Positions 1 to 10,534 of a stretch of 64,000 nucleotides of DNA are shown piece after piece (the stretch's first letter is position 1; each line of letters begins with the position of its first letter). A program made the translations under genes and the position numbers. The stretch comes from Diplonema papillatum. Taxonomy: Eukaryota; Euglenozoa; Diplonemea; Diplonemida; Diplonemidae. The DNA is taken from the NCBI GenBank assembly GCA_030068145.1, contig JAPJBO010000423.1, positions 1 through 64,000 on the forward strand, given 5' to 3'. The notes beneath the pieces were generated by a model that searched no databases, had not been told where the DNA came from, and saw only the letters and a program-made list of their open reading frames with translations.

Positions 1-198
1 CGTGGTGTACCCGGTGGACGTCGCCTTTCGGAAGGGACTTGCTGCCATGTTTTCTTTAACTTGCGGAACTTTTTGTTGTCCGATTCCTTTGAATCCGGTG
101 CCCAACACCTTCCTAGAGAGTGGTTCGTTACGCGCTTAGCATTCCCACGATGAATCGACATAACCGCTGTAACCACTTGTAACCAGCATGTAACCACT

Positions 199-1046
199 GT
201 TGAGGTTGCACAGTTTTTCAGTCAAATTTGGCTGGTTACATTGAGGTTACACTGTTTTTCAGTAAAATTTGAATGTTTTTCAGTCGAATTCGGCCGGTTA
301 CATTGAGGGTACACTGTTTTTCTGTCAAATTTGGCTGGTTACATTGAGGGTACACTGTTTTTCCGTCAAATTTGGCTGGTTACATTGAGGTTACACTGTT
401 TTTCAGTCAAATTAGGCTGGTTACATTGAGGTTACACTGTTTTTGACTCGGATTCTGCTGGTTACATTGAGGGTACACTGTTTTTCAGTCAAATTAGGCT
501 GGTTACATTGAGGTTACACTGTTTTTCAGTCAAATTTGAATGTTTTTCAGTCAAATTTGGCTGGTTACATTGAGGTTACACTGTTTTTGACTCGGATTCT
601 GCTGGTTACATTGAGGTTGCACTGTTTTTCAGTCAAATTTGGCTGGTTACATTGAGGTTACACTGTTTTTCAGTCAAAATTTGTGTTTTTCAGTCGAATT
701 CGGCCGGTTACATTGAGGGTACACTGTTTTTCTGTCAAATTTGGCTGGTTACATTGAGGTGCACTGTTTTTCAGTCAAATTTGGCTGGTTACATTGAGGG
801 CACACTGTTTTTCAGTCAAATTTGGCTGGTTACATTGAGGTTACACTGTTTTTCAGTCAAATTTGGCTGGTTACATTGAGGTTACACTGTTTTTCAGTCA
901 AATTTGGCTGGTTACATTGAGGGCACACTGTTTTTCAGTCAAATTAGGCTGGTTACATTGAGGTTACACTGTTTTTCAGTCGGATTCTGCTGGCTACATT
1001 GAGGTTACACTGTTTTTCAGTCAAATTTGGCTGGGTACATTGAGGG
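199..1046. repeat. 41-bp minisatellite array
   Basis: About 20 imperfect copies of a roughly 41-bp unit that contains GGCTGGTTACATTGAGG followed by ACTGTTTTTCAGTCAAATT. Some units are shortened or carry a GACTCGGATTCTGC variant. No reading frame runs through it convincingly; the short ORFs it gives are repeat translations. The 198 bases before it hold nothing I recognise. Confidence 0.93.
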
Positions 1047-1179
1047 CAGTTGCGTTTCCGCGTTGGTGTTGTTGCTTCGCTTTTGGACTCCTTCTTCGAC
1101 TTTGCACGGTCCCAACGTCCTGGTCTGCCCTTGGCACGTCTTGCGCTCAGTCTGCGCAGTTCGTCTCTCCTGCTTGACT

Positions 1180-1824
1180 TCATGCTTCCATCGAGCCTGC
1201 TTGCGCTCCCATCCCGACGGGTATTGCGTCTGCGGTCGAAAACTGCCATTCAGTGTTGCAGCTTTGCGGAGCTCCGGCTCGCACCTTGTCGCCGGCCTTC
1301 TTCGCCGTCTGCTCTTGTGCGGCGGCTTCGTAGGCGCGCATCACAGCTTCAAACGGCTGGTTTGCTATTTGTGGTCTCTTGTTGAGTCTGGCCATGTTCC
1401 CGCCTCCGAGAGACGTCAGGACGTTGACTTGCATCTCAAGCGCCGGGTGCATCGGCGTCTGCACGATACTCGTCAGCCGTCGCATCGCGCTCTTCATCGC
1501 GTACGATTTCGAGGTCGCCGAGTCCCGATACTCGGCTGTCGCTCGTCTCTGAACCTCATCCATCGCGCGATTCGAAAGAGCATCGGCGTCGATATTCTGC
1601 TCGCGCGGCACGTGCTCCAACTTGATGTCGGTGCCTTTCTGCCGCAGTTCCGCCACCTCTGCCTGCGCCCTCGTCTTGTACGGTCGCCGAGCTTCGGAAC
1701 AGCGCGCGTTTCCTGTCATCTGGTCAACGACAACTCCGCTGTCCCCCCGAACAACCAGCTCTCCGCTCAGCCCTGGCTGGTCCGCCAACGCAGCTACCTC
1801 ATCGCCTGGGCAGCAGCCGAAAGC
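1180..1824 (-). pseudogene. RNase H-like fragment of a decayed retroelement
   Basis: The minus-strand frame contains GELVVRGDSGVVVDQMTG followed about 35 residues later by LEHVPREQNIDADALSNRAM. This is the middle and end of an RNase HI fold as found in reverse transcriptase-linked or plant-type RNase H domains: the catalytic Asp of GDS and the last Asp of the NxxAD motif. The first catalytic strand (D-G/A-S) is missing because the frame is closed by a stop at about 1825. The C-terminal half (after about residue 75) is not recognised. No reverse transcriptase is visible next to it, so I read it as a broken retroelement piece rather than a working gene. Confidence 0.6.
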
Positions 1825-2690
1825 TCAAAGCACCCCTTCCGCGGGTGCTCGATCACAAGTTGCCCCGGCTGCCAAAGCATCTACCGCGTCGCAGCCCATC
1901 GCCACCCTAAGAAGCACCCCTTCCGCGGGTGCTCGTTCACGAGTTACCCCAGCCGCCAACGCAGCTACGTCGTCGCCTGCCATCACTGCTCAATCAAGAC
2001 CTGCCCCTTCTCGGCCAAGAGGGTCCATATCAGCCTCTGCAGCGCCGTCTGCCGTAGCAGCTCCATAGCAGCCTGCATCTGCTTCGCCTATTCTGCTCCC
2101 TGTTGTTACGGCTTCAGCGAAATTTCATTTTTTTGGTAAAAACAAAGACGGCTTGCTTGCTAGGACTTTTCACTTTGGTTCTCACCCTGACCTGGAACTG
2201 GGGAAAACTGAAAGCACAGCTTCGGAGTTTCTTTCCTTGTCTTGCCATTCGGGACGTTGTCCGCAAGCATACTCTGCGTCTGATGATAGATAATGTTGAA
2301 TATTCCGGCTATCCCATACGAGTTGAAGGTTCGGAGGGGTAACTTGCGGGGAATGATTGTATTTTGATATTCCCGCAAATATATGCCACATACTGTAATA
2401 TATTGTATAGTCCGAGACTAGAGGTATGCTAATAGCTCTATCGAGCCAACCCCACTTTTTAGGGGGTCTGCGGGCGAAGCCCGGGGGCACTTTTTTATAG
2501 TGTCGTTTCGTAAAGGGTCTCCTTAGGAAGTTTTCCCCCCTTGGAACTGAGGGATTGGCTCCTGAATGCAACTCCTAGCCCAGTCTCTGTAAAAAACGGC
2601 TGCACAGGTTGACCGTGTGGGTGCCAAAGTGGCCCAAATACGATCCAGGGAGAGGCGACTACCATAGAAAATGGGGTACCCTGAGACGTT
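1825..2690. other. no gene recognised; short internal duplication
   Basis: Nothing convincing is encoded. Two copies of an approximately 80-bp segment starting GCACCCCTTCCGCGGGTGCTC occur at about 1831 and 1914. The short ORFs on both strands lack any family signature. Confidence 0.5.
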
Positions 2691-2693
2691 TAC

Positions 2694-2800
2694 CCAAAAA
2701 AAAAAAAAAAAAAAAAAACTGGTACCGAAATGGCAGAGTGAACGGTGCACGTCTTCGGGGCTTGAAGACCCCGGTTCGAACCCGGCCGAGGACACTTTTC
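2694..2800 (+). repeat. A-run plus tRNA-like promoter boxes (possible SINE)
   Basis: A run of over 20 A is followed by TGGCAGAGTGAACGG (about 2732-2746, an A-box-like sequence) and GGTTCGAACCC (2774-2784, a perfect B box). A short hairpin (GTCTTC/GAAGAC) lies between them. The would-be acceptor stem does not pair, the loop lacks U33 and the T-stem has one mismatch, so this is not a functional tRNA. A tRNA-derived retroposon head is the simplest reading. The sequence from 2800 to 3220 has no gene and contains long C runs. Confidence 0.4.
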
Positions 2801-3221
2801 CGGTCGATAATGATTTTTCGGGGTTTGTTGGTTTTCAGGTCTAATGTGCCCTTTACTTTAACTGCTGCCTCTAGTCTCGCTGGGCGCCGGTCTTTACCGG
2901 CGCAAATGTACTTTTTGGGACAACCACTAGAAGCACTGGGTTTCCGAAGATCAACGCGAAAAAACGCCGAAGGCGTACCTTGGCGTACCGTACCGGACCC
3001 CCCATTCTTCAAACTTTCACAAAATCCGTGAGGTGGGCCTCGAATTCTTCTAAGTACAAACGCTGGTGTCCTGGACAAGCCACCCCCCCCAGGAAACATA
3101 AAACCCAAAACCCAGACGGGCCAGATTCAGTTTCCACCCCTGCCCCCCCCCCCCCCCCCCCCCTGGAGCTGTTTTGAACGAATTCCATCCCATCCTCGAC
3201 TGCACCCCCCCCCCTTACGTA

Positions 3222-3405
3222 CACGGCGGACTCCCCCGCCGGATGGGGGAGTGTTTGTGCGGTCGTTTGCGCGATGGGGGTCACTCCCGCATTGCGGGAG
3301 TGGCACTCCCGCAATGCGGGAGTCCCACTCCCGCAATGCCACTCCCGCAATGCGGGAGTCCCACTCCCGCATTTATAGGTAAAATACAAGGAAAGTGAGG
3401 CACTT
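3222..3405 (+). repeat. left terminal inverted repeat with subterminal palindromes
   Basis: Begins CACGGCGGACTCCCCC, continues with a CCGG-centred inner palindrome and four or five copies of ACTCCCGCA...TGCGGGAGT, then ATACAAGGAAAGTGAGGCACTT. It matches the inverted right end (8636-8768). In CACTA elements such subterminal repeats bind the element's accessory protein; here that role is inferred. Confidence 0.85.
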
Positions 3406-4123
3406 CCGCATCTCTGTAAGCCAACCTGTAGTGAACTCAACAAATGGGCACCTGGGGAGTTGCCGCTTCACTTTTGTTTATTACAGCAGCCCAGAAAAGT
3501 TCCAAGACTTTGTCTGCGGTCTGGCACGACCTGCTCCCACCCAGCAGCTCGCAGCGAGAAGACTCTGGTTGTGGTCCAGCTACAATTGAGAAGAGCACCA
3601 ATTGTCCCCCGAGCGAATGAGATACCGCCCACCCGACTTCCTGCACTCGAGTTGCTCTGACAACTGGGCCAAAGTCGAAGACAGATGTTCAAGCGGGGGC
3701 TGCAGACGTCCTTGCGTCTGCAATGCGGGAGTGTCCTTGCGGAAAAGCGGGTACTTCTCGGTTTGAGAGCGGTTGAGTACCGCCTAAAGCTCCGATACGA
3801 TGTCTCCGTTACAGTCTTGCTAAGCCAGGGCTCCCTGTCGCTGTTTTGCGTCTTGGCCTGCTACAGGCTTCACCTTTCTGCAGAAACGGGAACCTCCTAC
3901 AAACGATCTTCGGTTTTTTGCCACACATTCATCGTGGCACCTGGACACGAATGGTGGCGCCTGGGCACAAAAGCTAGGGGTTGGGGTGGGCAGCACAAGC
4001 AAGAACGAAGCGGATGTGTTTGAATCCGAAAGAGAGAAGCCGCCAACGACACCAACGCCAATCACAGAAGAAGGAAAGTGGCGCGGAATCCTCAGAGGGG
4101 GTTAACTCCGCATCCTAGCAGTA

Positions 4124-6079
4124 TCATTTGTGCTGTTCAATGTGTGCATGCCATTGTGTCTTGTTCTGCACGCGTACGAAGCACAGCCTGCATCTGAACG
4201 TTTCGTTAAAGAAGGCGGGATGCTTGTGGTGCATGTGCTGAGATAGACCGTTGGCACTGATGGTGGCACTACACTTTGGGCACTTCATCTTGCAGACGCA
4301 TTTCACCAGCGCTCGGTGACGCGCATCGAGGTGGGCTGCAAGGGCTGCTGTACCCAGCTTCTTTTTGCAGAGGGGACACTCTTGGTCGTCAGAACTGCTA
4401 ACCTCTTCCATCTCTTCCTCTTCCTCCTCTTCTTCTTCCTCCTCCTCTTCCTCTTCTTCATCTTCAGAACCGTCGTCTTCAGTCTCCGTCTGTTCCAACT
4501 CCGCACGCGCCTCACTTTCCAATTTCTGAGGAGACATACGGCCAAAAGGTGTGTCAACAAACAGCTTAAGCCCTTGAGTGCGGAATTGCTTGCCGCAAGT
4601 GCAGACTCGGACCGATCCATTTCCCTCCGGGAATTGGAACATCGTACATCCCGAACCACGAAAAACAAACGCATGTCGCGCAACGATGTGAAGCTGGCAG
4701 CAGAGAGTGTGCAGTGCGAGCTTCTTGCGGGCAGACTTGTCCTGCACGCAGTCACAAACAAAAATGCTCTGGTACTCCCGCAATCCGCTCTGAGACTCCA
4801 CAGAAATACGCTCAGTGGGGAGGGACCATTTCTGCTGCTCCATCATCGCTTGGTCCAGTTCGTACGTTTGCGGACTCGTCACAGTGGCAGTCCTCTTCCT
4901 CCTTCCGTTTTCAGCCTCACTGGGCTCATCCGAGAGGCCGAAAGGCAGCGCATCCAGTGGGTCCCACCAATGCTCCAGACTGTGACAGTATGCATTGCGA
5001 GTCGACCCAGGCTTTGTCTTTTCCATTAACATCAGAAAGACATGCCCTGCAACCCTGGCTCGGAGGAAGGGGATGCGGTAGGATGCTTCTTTTTTGCCCC
5101 AGAAACCCCAGGGGATGTCCGAGTACCGAAAGTCGATCAGCTCAGCAAGGCAGATAAAAAGCCACCTGGATACCGTTGCATACCCTTTCTCCGATGACAT
5201 GTTTCTTACAACGTCTCGCACATGACCTCCTTTGGCGTTTTGCGAGATGTCAACGCAGAGTCGTTTGCATACCGCCTGCAGTACCGTGTTTGCTTCGGAG
5301 TCCAGCACACTAATCAATTTCATAGCCATCCCCTTACAATCGTGGAGGGCAGGGCTAACCCACCTGGCCCCAGGCGCAACACCCCCCAAAATCGATCCAA
5401 AACCGGCCACCTGCATTTCCCCCAGGCTCAGATGCGGGAAGCGGTGGGTGTTCAACGACCATTCTGAAGTCGGAATGTTGCAAACACAACACCGGTGCCC
5501 ATTTCCGCCACACCTTTCCATCGTGCACCACCTCTCCAGGTGATCTCCTGTCAGGGTGGTGATGTACACCCGCACCTCGTATCCGCATGTCACAACCCTC
5601 GTGTTGTGCAGTCCGTCGACAGATTCGATGAGCTGGAAGCTCTCGTACAGCCTGTACGCCGCCTTCTTCCGATCGACCACGGTAATGGCTGGGAGATATT
5701 TCCCAGTGGTGGCGTTGATGAGACCGAATGACAGGCGCACACGTGCGTTTCTTGACCGCAGTCCGTTGTAGGGGCTGTAGCCGTCCGAGTACAGAACGCC
5801 CATGAGCGGCAGCTCGGAGCGTGTCTCACCACCTCGACCCTTTTGCTCAAGAAACAGGAATGCCCCCAGAAGCCCGCGAGACAGCCTCTTCTCCGCGGCC
5901 TTCTTCTGAGGCATCTCCATCTTCGTCACATGCCCCTTTGAAATGCGCATGGACTTGCCTGTACGTAGCTTGTGCGTGGCATTGAGTTGCCCGCACTTGT
6001 TCTTGCTGAGGCCGCTGTTTATCCGCGAGGCCACCAGCGTCTTTCCCACCTCCGCAACATGCTTCGACGACTTTCCCAT
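4124..6079 (-). CDS. CACTA/tnp2-like transposase with C-terminal zinc fingers
   Basis: This 651-residue protein opens with ATG at 6079 and fills the middle of the element. Near residues 95-105 it has YSDGYSPYNGLRSR, then AGLIN-like FGLINATTG, then LTGDHLERWC followed by GGNGHRCCVCN, and later ALHDCKGMAMKLISVL. The order D-G-(F/Y)-x-P...GD...C-x-x-C...D/LH...KG matches the catalytic core of tnp2-type transposases (CACTA, Plavaka relatives). The C-terminus has a run of more than 20 acidic residues and then three C2H2 zinc fingers (CPLC...H-x4-H, CPKC...H, CRLC...H), probably for DNA binding. Residues are complete with no frame break, so this copy may be, or recently was, active. Upstream exons cannot be excluded. 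Confidence 0.75.
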   Translation of the reverse strand: MGKSSKHVAEVGKTLVASRINSGLSKNKCGQLNATHKLRTGKSMRISKGHVTKMEMPQKKAAEKRLSRGLLGAFLFLEQKGRGGETRSELPLMGVLYSDGYSPYNGLRSRNARVRLSFGLINATTGKYLPAITVVDRKKAAYRLYESFQLIESVDGLHNTRVVTCGYEVRVYITTLTGDHLERWCTMERCGGNGHRCCVCNIPTSEWSLNTHRFPHLSLGEMQVAGFGSILGGVAPGARWVSPALHDCKGMAMKLISVLDSEANTVLQAVCKRLCVDISQNAKGGHVRDVVRNMSSEKGYATVSRWLFICLAELIDFRYSDIPWGFWGKKEASYRIPFLRARVAGHVFLMLMEKTKPGSTRNAYCHSLEHWWDPLDALPFGLSDEPSEAENGRRKRTATVTSPQTYELDQAMMEQQKWSLPTERISVESQSGLREYQSIFVCDCVQDKSARKKLALHTLCCQLHIVARHAFVFRGSGCTMFQFPEGNGSVRVCTCGKQFRTQGLKLFVDTPFGRMSPQKLESEARAELEQTETEDDGSEDEEEEEEEEEEEEEEEEMEEVSSSDDQECPLCKKKLGTAALAAHLDARHRALVKCVCKMKCPKCSATISANGLSQHMHHKHPAFFNETFRCRLCFVRVQNKTQWHAHIEQHK

Positions 6080-6559
6080 TACCCCCTGTGCCTTTCGTGG
6101 TGAGATTGTAGCGTATCACGGATGATATTTCCTTGAGCTCATGAATCTCGCTGTATGGAGTGACCCTATTAATCGAAGACGAACTGAGGACAACGTGCTA
6201 GGGGACGACGCATTTGCGGATGAAAAGTCAGCAGGCGAGGTTGCAATGCACAGCCGATCCTCGCAGAAGTATTCCTTTCGGGAGAATACCCGATTGTCAC
6301 TTGAGAATGGCACTTAAGAAGGGAAAGAGCAGAAACAAGCTGATCATGAAAAAGCAGATGACCAGGCAAAGATAAAACCGGAAGATGTTGATGCAATGAA
6401 AGACAGGCGAAGCTTCAGCAACCGCGAATCACAGGGAAAAAGGCGCCGCTGAAGAAGTACAAAAAATGAACGAGGACAAGGCGCATCGACAGTTCCCGCA
6501 TAAAGGTTCCGAGGAACAGGGCGAGGAGCAGATTGTCGAACAAAGAGTTAGCGGCGACA

Positions 6560-7615
6560 TCACTGAGAAAGCTCCATGATGTCGTTGCCCTGAATGAGGA
6601 GAGCCTCGGGCTGTCCGTCTTCACTCCCCGCGGCTCCCTCACTCTCTGCGTTTTCCTCCACAGCCAGGTCGACACCGAGGATTCTCCGGTATTCTTCCTG
6701 CAAATTGGGCAGGGGAATTCCATCACTACCCTCCTCCGCGCGCACGGGCTCCAGCACCATTGTAACCCGCCAGAGGGCAAGACTTTCCTGCCGGACGGTG
6801 TGCAGAGAAGCTGGCTGGAGTGCGGGCCTCGGCAGGGTGAACTGCGCGTGGTATTTCCCCGAGGGGACGTTGCTCCCCTCGTTGACGTCCCGCTGGCACA
6901 CCAGTGTCACCACGTTCCCTTGGTAACGCAGCGTTATCCCTCGGAAAATGCCTTCCACCCCCACGCTGTACTCGTCGGGGCCCGTGCCGAGCAACGGGGT
7001 AATGGGCGGGAAGCGGGGGTTGCTCACCGGCTTCAGCTTCTCGTCGTTCGCCGAAGCCAGTGCTGTGTACACGGACGCCATGTCCGCGCACTTGTATTTT
7101 GCATGAAGGGCGGCCTTCATGCGGACGTACAACCCGTTCTTGGTATGACTAGCGACTGCCCAAGCCGGTAACATTTTGGACCTGAGTGCTAAGCCACCCA
7201 AGAGCGTGTCTTGGACACCTTGCCTGCGGGTTTCAGTGCGATAGCACTCCGGCAGGGTGCCGTCCTTCTTCATCAGCGGCACCTGGGAGCTGGCTAGCTT
7301 ACCCATGTCGAACTTTTCTTTCAACCGCTTCACCAAGCGGGAGTCGTTTTTTGTTACATCGGTGTCGGTCACGGTCGCGAACGTTGACCGCAGCTTGCCG
7401 AGGATTAAGACGCCCCCCGGCTTTTTCATGACGAAGCTTTCAACGAAGTCTGCCAGAACGCAGACCTGGGAATCATCTTCTGAACTGTCGCTTGCAGCCC
7501 TCTTCCGTTTGTTCGGCGTCGACTTTGGTGTCTTCGGCGTCTTCGGCGGCATTTCTTCCTCGTTTTTGTTGCTTTTTCGGAGTCCCCTTGAATTAATTTG
7601 TCGTAGCAATAGCAT
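6560..7615 (-). CDS. second CACTA-like element protein (basic, TnpA-like role?)
   Basis: A 351-residue ORF with ATG at 7613-7615, upstream of the transposase on the same strand. An alternative in-frame start is the MPPKTPKTPK segment at about residue 22. Its N-terminus is Pro/Lys/Ser rich with a nuclear-localisation-like NKRKR and an acidic SSEDDS patch, followed by a folded-looking region of about 270 residues without a known domain. By position and composition it could be the accessory DNA-binding protein that CACTA elements carry beside the transposase; this is inference. Its basic start resembles in style the cargo protein at 41981-42331 (TP-x-KRKR...S/D-rich). Confidence 0.6.
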   Translation of the reverse strand: MLLLRQINSRGLRKSNKNEEEMPPKTPKTPKSTPNKRKRAASDSSEDDSQVCVLADFVESFVMKKPGGVLILGKLRSTFATVTDTDVTKNDSRLVKRLKEKFDMGKLASSQVPLMKKDGTLPECYRTETRRQGVQDTLLGGLALRSKMLPAWAVASHTKNGLYVRMKAALHAKYKCADMASVYTALASANDEKLKPVSNPRFPPITPLLGTGPDEYSVGVEGIFRGITLRYQGNVVTLVCQRDVNEGSNVPSGKYHAQFTLPRPALQPASLHTVRQESLALWRVTMVLEPVRAEEGSDGIPLPNLQEEYRRILGVDLAVEENAESEGAAGSEDGQPEALLIQGNDIMELSQ

Positions 7616-7796
7616 GACGCCTCAGCATTTGCGATGCATATTTGCATCCGAAGTACGGTTCCGCGAGGGGGTGCCGTTCGGCGGTGCTCTAGTTGGCACG
7701 ACACGCAAATGTCTCGAATCATCCGGGGCCTGTGGACATGGTCAACAGGATCGTCAATGTGTCACCACTTCAGATCCGCATCCGGTTGCGGAATGT

Positions 7797-8651
7797 TCAG
7801 TTCTCATATTCCCTTTCGGCAATCCTGCACGTCCGAGCATGCTCGTCAGTGGCAGCATTGAGGCGAGCAATGTCACCTTGCCTTAGGACCGACTGACCTG
7901 TTGACACCTTGCTGACCCCGACCCGCCATCTCGCTAAAGCTTTCTGGCCATGCTTTTGCCCCCAGGAATGCGACACAAACGTGGCCAGGACGCGGAACAG
8001 AGGTCTTCCTCGGTGCAAAACCTTAGTACTTCTAGGATGAATCTGCAAACTGTGCGGTGCAGCAGGCTTCTTCAGGAAGGTCTCGTTTGTGTTGCAATCG
8101 ATCCCCAGACGAATTGTCGCATTCAGTGAAGTTCTTGCTTCGAGGTCGATGACCTTGAAGCAAATGAGCAAAGCGAAATGAGTTTTGTTCTTTCGTGCAG
8201 CGAAGCGACGAGGTTGATGCTGTAGCAACCACCCACGCGCATGCAAATCCTCCGAGAGCGCCACTCCAATCGACATACCCGATACGCGGCCTTGCATAGA
8301 GACACCAACGAGCTGGCCCAACTTTACAGCTGCTTCTGTGATAGCAAAACTGACCAGGTTGTCAAAGTCAGAAATGTTGCCACCGTGGTCTATTTGATTC
8401 AAAAAAGCCACATCACGAAAATTCAAAACCCATGTTCTTACCGACGTACGTTGTTGATGACCCGAGGTTTCTGCTCTCCACACCTGCCACGGCAGAGTTT
8501 TCTTGCTGCGCGTTGCTGGGTGGGACACAGCAGGTTCAGTTCTCTGGCGGGCAGGGGTATGCGCGATCTGCTGATAAACAATTGGGCCCACTGTTGTTTG
8601 GCTTGCCGTATCTTGGTCCGAGATTCCCAGAAAACGGTGTAAGTGCCTCAT
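7797..8651 (-). CDS. possible third ORF of the CACTA-like element
   Basis: An open frame of about 284 codons (from an ATG at 8651) that starts inside the right terminal repeat. Parts of it (around LNFRDVAFLNQIDHGG) look protein-like, but no domain is recognised, and its first 60 residues overlap sequence also present at the left end of the element. It may be only terminal non-coding sequence that happens to be open. Confidence 0.25.
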   Translation of the reverse strand: MRHLHRFLGISDQDTASQTTVGPIVYQQIAHTPARQRTEPAVSHPATRSKKTLPWQVWRAETSGHQQRTSVRTWVLNFRDVAFLNQIDHGGNISDFDNLVSFAITEAAVKLGQLVGVSMQGRVSGMSIGVALSEDLHARGWLLQHQPRRFAARKNKTHFALLICFKVIDLEARTSLNATIRLGIDCNTNETFLKKPAAPHSLQIHPRSTKVLHRGRPLFRVLATFVSHSWGQKHGQKALARWRVGVSKVSTGQSVLRQGDIARLNAATDEHARTCRIAEREYEN

Positions 8652-8768
8652 TTTCTTTGTATTATTGCCTAGGAATGCGGGAGTGGGACTCCCGCATTGC
8701 GGGAGTCCCACTCCCGCACTTTTTCACTCCCGCATTCACTCCCCCAACCGGTGGGGGAGTCCGCCGTG
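8636..8768 (-). repeat. right terminal inverted repeat of the CACTA-like element
   Basis: Read on the minus strand it starts CACGGCGGACTCCCCC at 8768 and repeats the left end, including ACTCCCGCAATGCGGGAGT palindromes and the GAGGCACTT block. It is followed by TA. Confidence 0.85.
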
Positions 8769-8799
8769 TAGGCTATTTTCACTGTGGAGGGGGGAGACG

Positions 8800-8950
8800 C
8801 TACCTGTCACACTCTAAGGTGGTCACCACGGTGGGCGGTCAGAATTTCCTTTTTTTTTTTTTTTGCCCCAAATACCCCAAATACCACACTTTGGAAAATT
8901 TTGTGGGCCCACTTTTGGCAGAGAATTTTGACCATTTCACCTTAGAGAAT
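8800..8950 (+). repeat. copy of a dispersed repeat with T-run (inverted copy at 12420-12575)
   Basis: Contains a T-run and then GACCATTTCACCTTAGAG. The reverse complement CTCTAAGGTGAAATGGTC recurs at about 12424, followed by a similar A/T-run and CACC-rich end. The two copies face each other across the satellite-flanked gene at 10535. From 8951 to 9065 there is only G/C-run sequence. Confidence 0.55.
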
Positions 8951-9065
8951 TTGACCACCCAGCCTCCAAGGCAACTGCACTGTAGAGGGGGGGGGGAGGG
9001 GGTCTGGTTTATCCGGCCATCCGGCCAAAGTGGCTGATCCTTAACAAGAGCGCTGCCCCCCCCCC

Positions 9066-9515
9066 GGGTCCGCTTCGTTTACTTTTGGAATCGGTTCGTT
9101 TCTAGTTTTGGAATCGGTTCGTTTCTAGTTTTGGAATCGGTTCGTTTACTTTTGGAAACTTCGTTTCTAGTTTTGGAATCGGTTCGTTTCTGGGCTCTTT
9201 TTGGGCTGATTTAGCTTGGGGAGTGCTTCGTTTACTTTTGGAACGTTCGAAACTAGTTTTGGAAGGTTCGTTTCTAGTTTTGGGTGGCTCGTTTACTTTT
9301 GGAACCGGTTCGTTTACTTTTGGAACCGGTTCGTTTCTAGTTTTGGAATCGGTTCGTTTACTTTTGGAATCGGTTCGTTTACTTTTGGAATCGGTTCGTT
9401 TACTTTTGGAATCGGTTCGTTTACTTTTGGAAACTTCGTTTCTAGTTTTGGAATCGGTTCGTTTACTTTTGGAATCGGTTCGTTTACTTTTGGAATCGGT
9501 TCGTTCACTTTTGGC
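9066..9515 (+). repeat. GGTTCGTTT minisatellite (about 21-22 bp unit)
   Basis: About 20 copies of GGTTCGTTTACTTTTGGAATC or its TTTCTAGTTTTGG variant. The same family returns at 11624-12165. Open frames on both strands here are translations of the repeat. Confidence 0.93.
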
Positions 9516-9534
9516 TGAGTTACCACAGTTTTCC

Positions 9535-10015
9535 ACAATTTCCATACTTTTCAGATTTTGGCCATATTTGCCAGATTTTGGCCATTTTTTGCCAAATTTT
9601 CCAGATTTTGGCCATTTTTGCCGGATTTTGGCCATTTTGCCAAATGTTCCAGATTTTGGCCATTTTTGCCGGATTTTGGCCATTTTGGCCAAATTTTCCA
9701 GATTTTGGCCATTTTTGCCAAATTTTCCAGATTTTGGCCATTTTGGCCAAATTTTCCAAATGGCCATATTTGCCAGATTTTGGCCATTTTGGCCAAATTT
9801 TCCAAATGGCCATATTTGCCAGATTTTGGCCATTTTTTGCCAAATTTTCCAGATTTTGGCCATTTTTGCCGGATTTTGGCCATTTTGGCCAAATTTTCCA
9901 GATTTTGGCCATTTTGGCCAAATTTTCCAAATTTTGGCCATTTTTGCCATTTTTCCGATTCTGGCCATTTTTGGCAGATTTTTTTTTTTGGCCATTTTTT
10001 GCCAAATCCATTATT
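9535..10015 (+). repeat. TTTTGGCCATTTTTGCC minisatellite
   Basis: Over 20 copies of an approximately 21-bp unit of the form CCAGATTTTGGCCATTTTTG. The same family forms the arms of the 41.1-43.3 kb element, which suggests shared ancestry of the two loci. From 10016 to 10534 there is no recognisable gene. Confidence 0.92.
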
Positions 10016-10534
10016 GCTATGTTTTTCCAAATTTTCACACACACACAGAGCTAGCCGATGTCTTGTCAAATGAGTGTCACTATGCCAACCCTTCGCTTGG
10101 TTGGACTCCCGTTTTGTCGTGAACCCGTCGGTTGCATCTGCTGCTGTTACTGACATTCGTAAATTGAAAAGGAATCGGAATCTTCGCTCTTCCGTTTTGT
10201 GCCGAGGAAGGGCACGAGTAGCCGGGAAGAGTCGGCTGGATTCATATCGTTCGAATAAAACAAAACTACGCGGTTCTTTCCATTTTACCTGAGTTTTTCC
10301 AATGAATGACTATCGGCCCTTCCTTTCGAACTTCGAACCGAACCATATTTACTTTGTGTGCGACATAACCCATGACCTGTCTCTAACTTGCGTCGTGATA
10401 TAGTCGATTGTTGAAAGATGAATGCCTAGTGGAACTCATTCAGCTTGTACTAATTGCATATTCCTTGTTTCGATCCGGTACGAAGCCTTTAAGCATGAAA
10501 ACGAAATCTAGTCTCACCCCAAAAAGGAAACAAG

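Larger units (their letters stand above)
3222..8768. mobile_element. CACTA-like DNA transposon, 5.5 kb
   Basis: The ends are inverted repeats starting CACGGCGGACTCCCCC (3222 onward; reverse complement at the 8768 end), directly flanked by TA on both sides (3220-3221 and 8769-8770), a 2-bp target duplication. Inside each end lie several palindromes of the type ACTCCCGCAATGCGGGAGT, and weaker end-to-end similarity continues for about 300 bp. The interior encodes on the minus strand a tnp2-like transposase and a second basic protein. Terminal CAC, a 2-3 bp duplication, subterminal repeats and a two-gene layout are hallmarks of the CACTA/EnSpm group. The assignment of the transposase to that group is by motif reading only. 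Confidence 0.82.

Noticed and set aside
190-1046. CRISPR-like regular repeats
   Set aside because: Units are contiguous without unique spacers and the context is eukaryotic; it is a minisatellite.
1027-2139. 370-codon plus-strand ORF
   Set aside because: It overlaps the minus-strand RNase H signature, is Arg/Ser/His-rich and has no domain.
2723-2797. tRNA gene at the B box
   Set aside because: Acceptor stem does not pair and the anticodon loop lacks U33; kept only as a possible SINE.
9102-10156. Several 150-300 codon ORFs on both strands
   Set aside because: Low-complexity translations of the two minisatellites.
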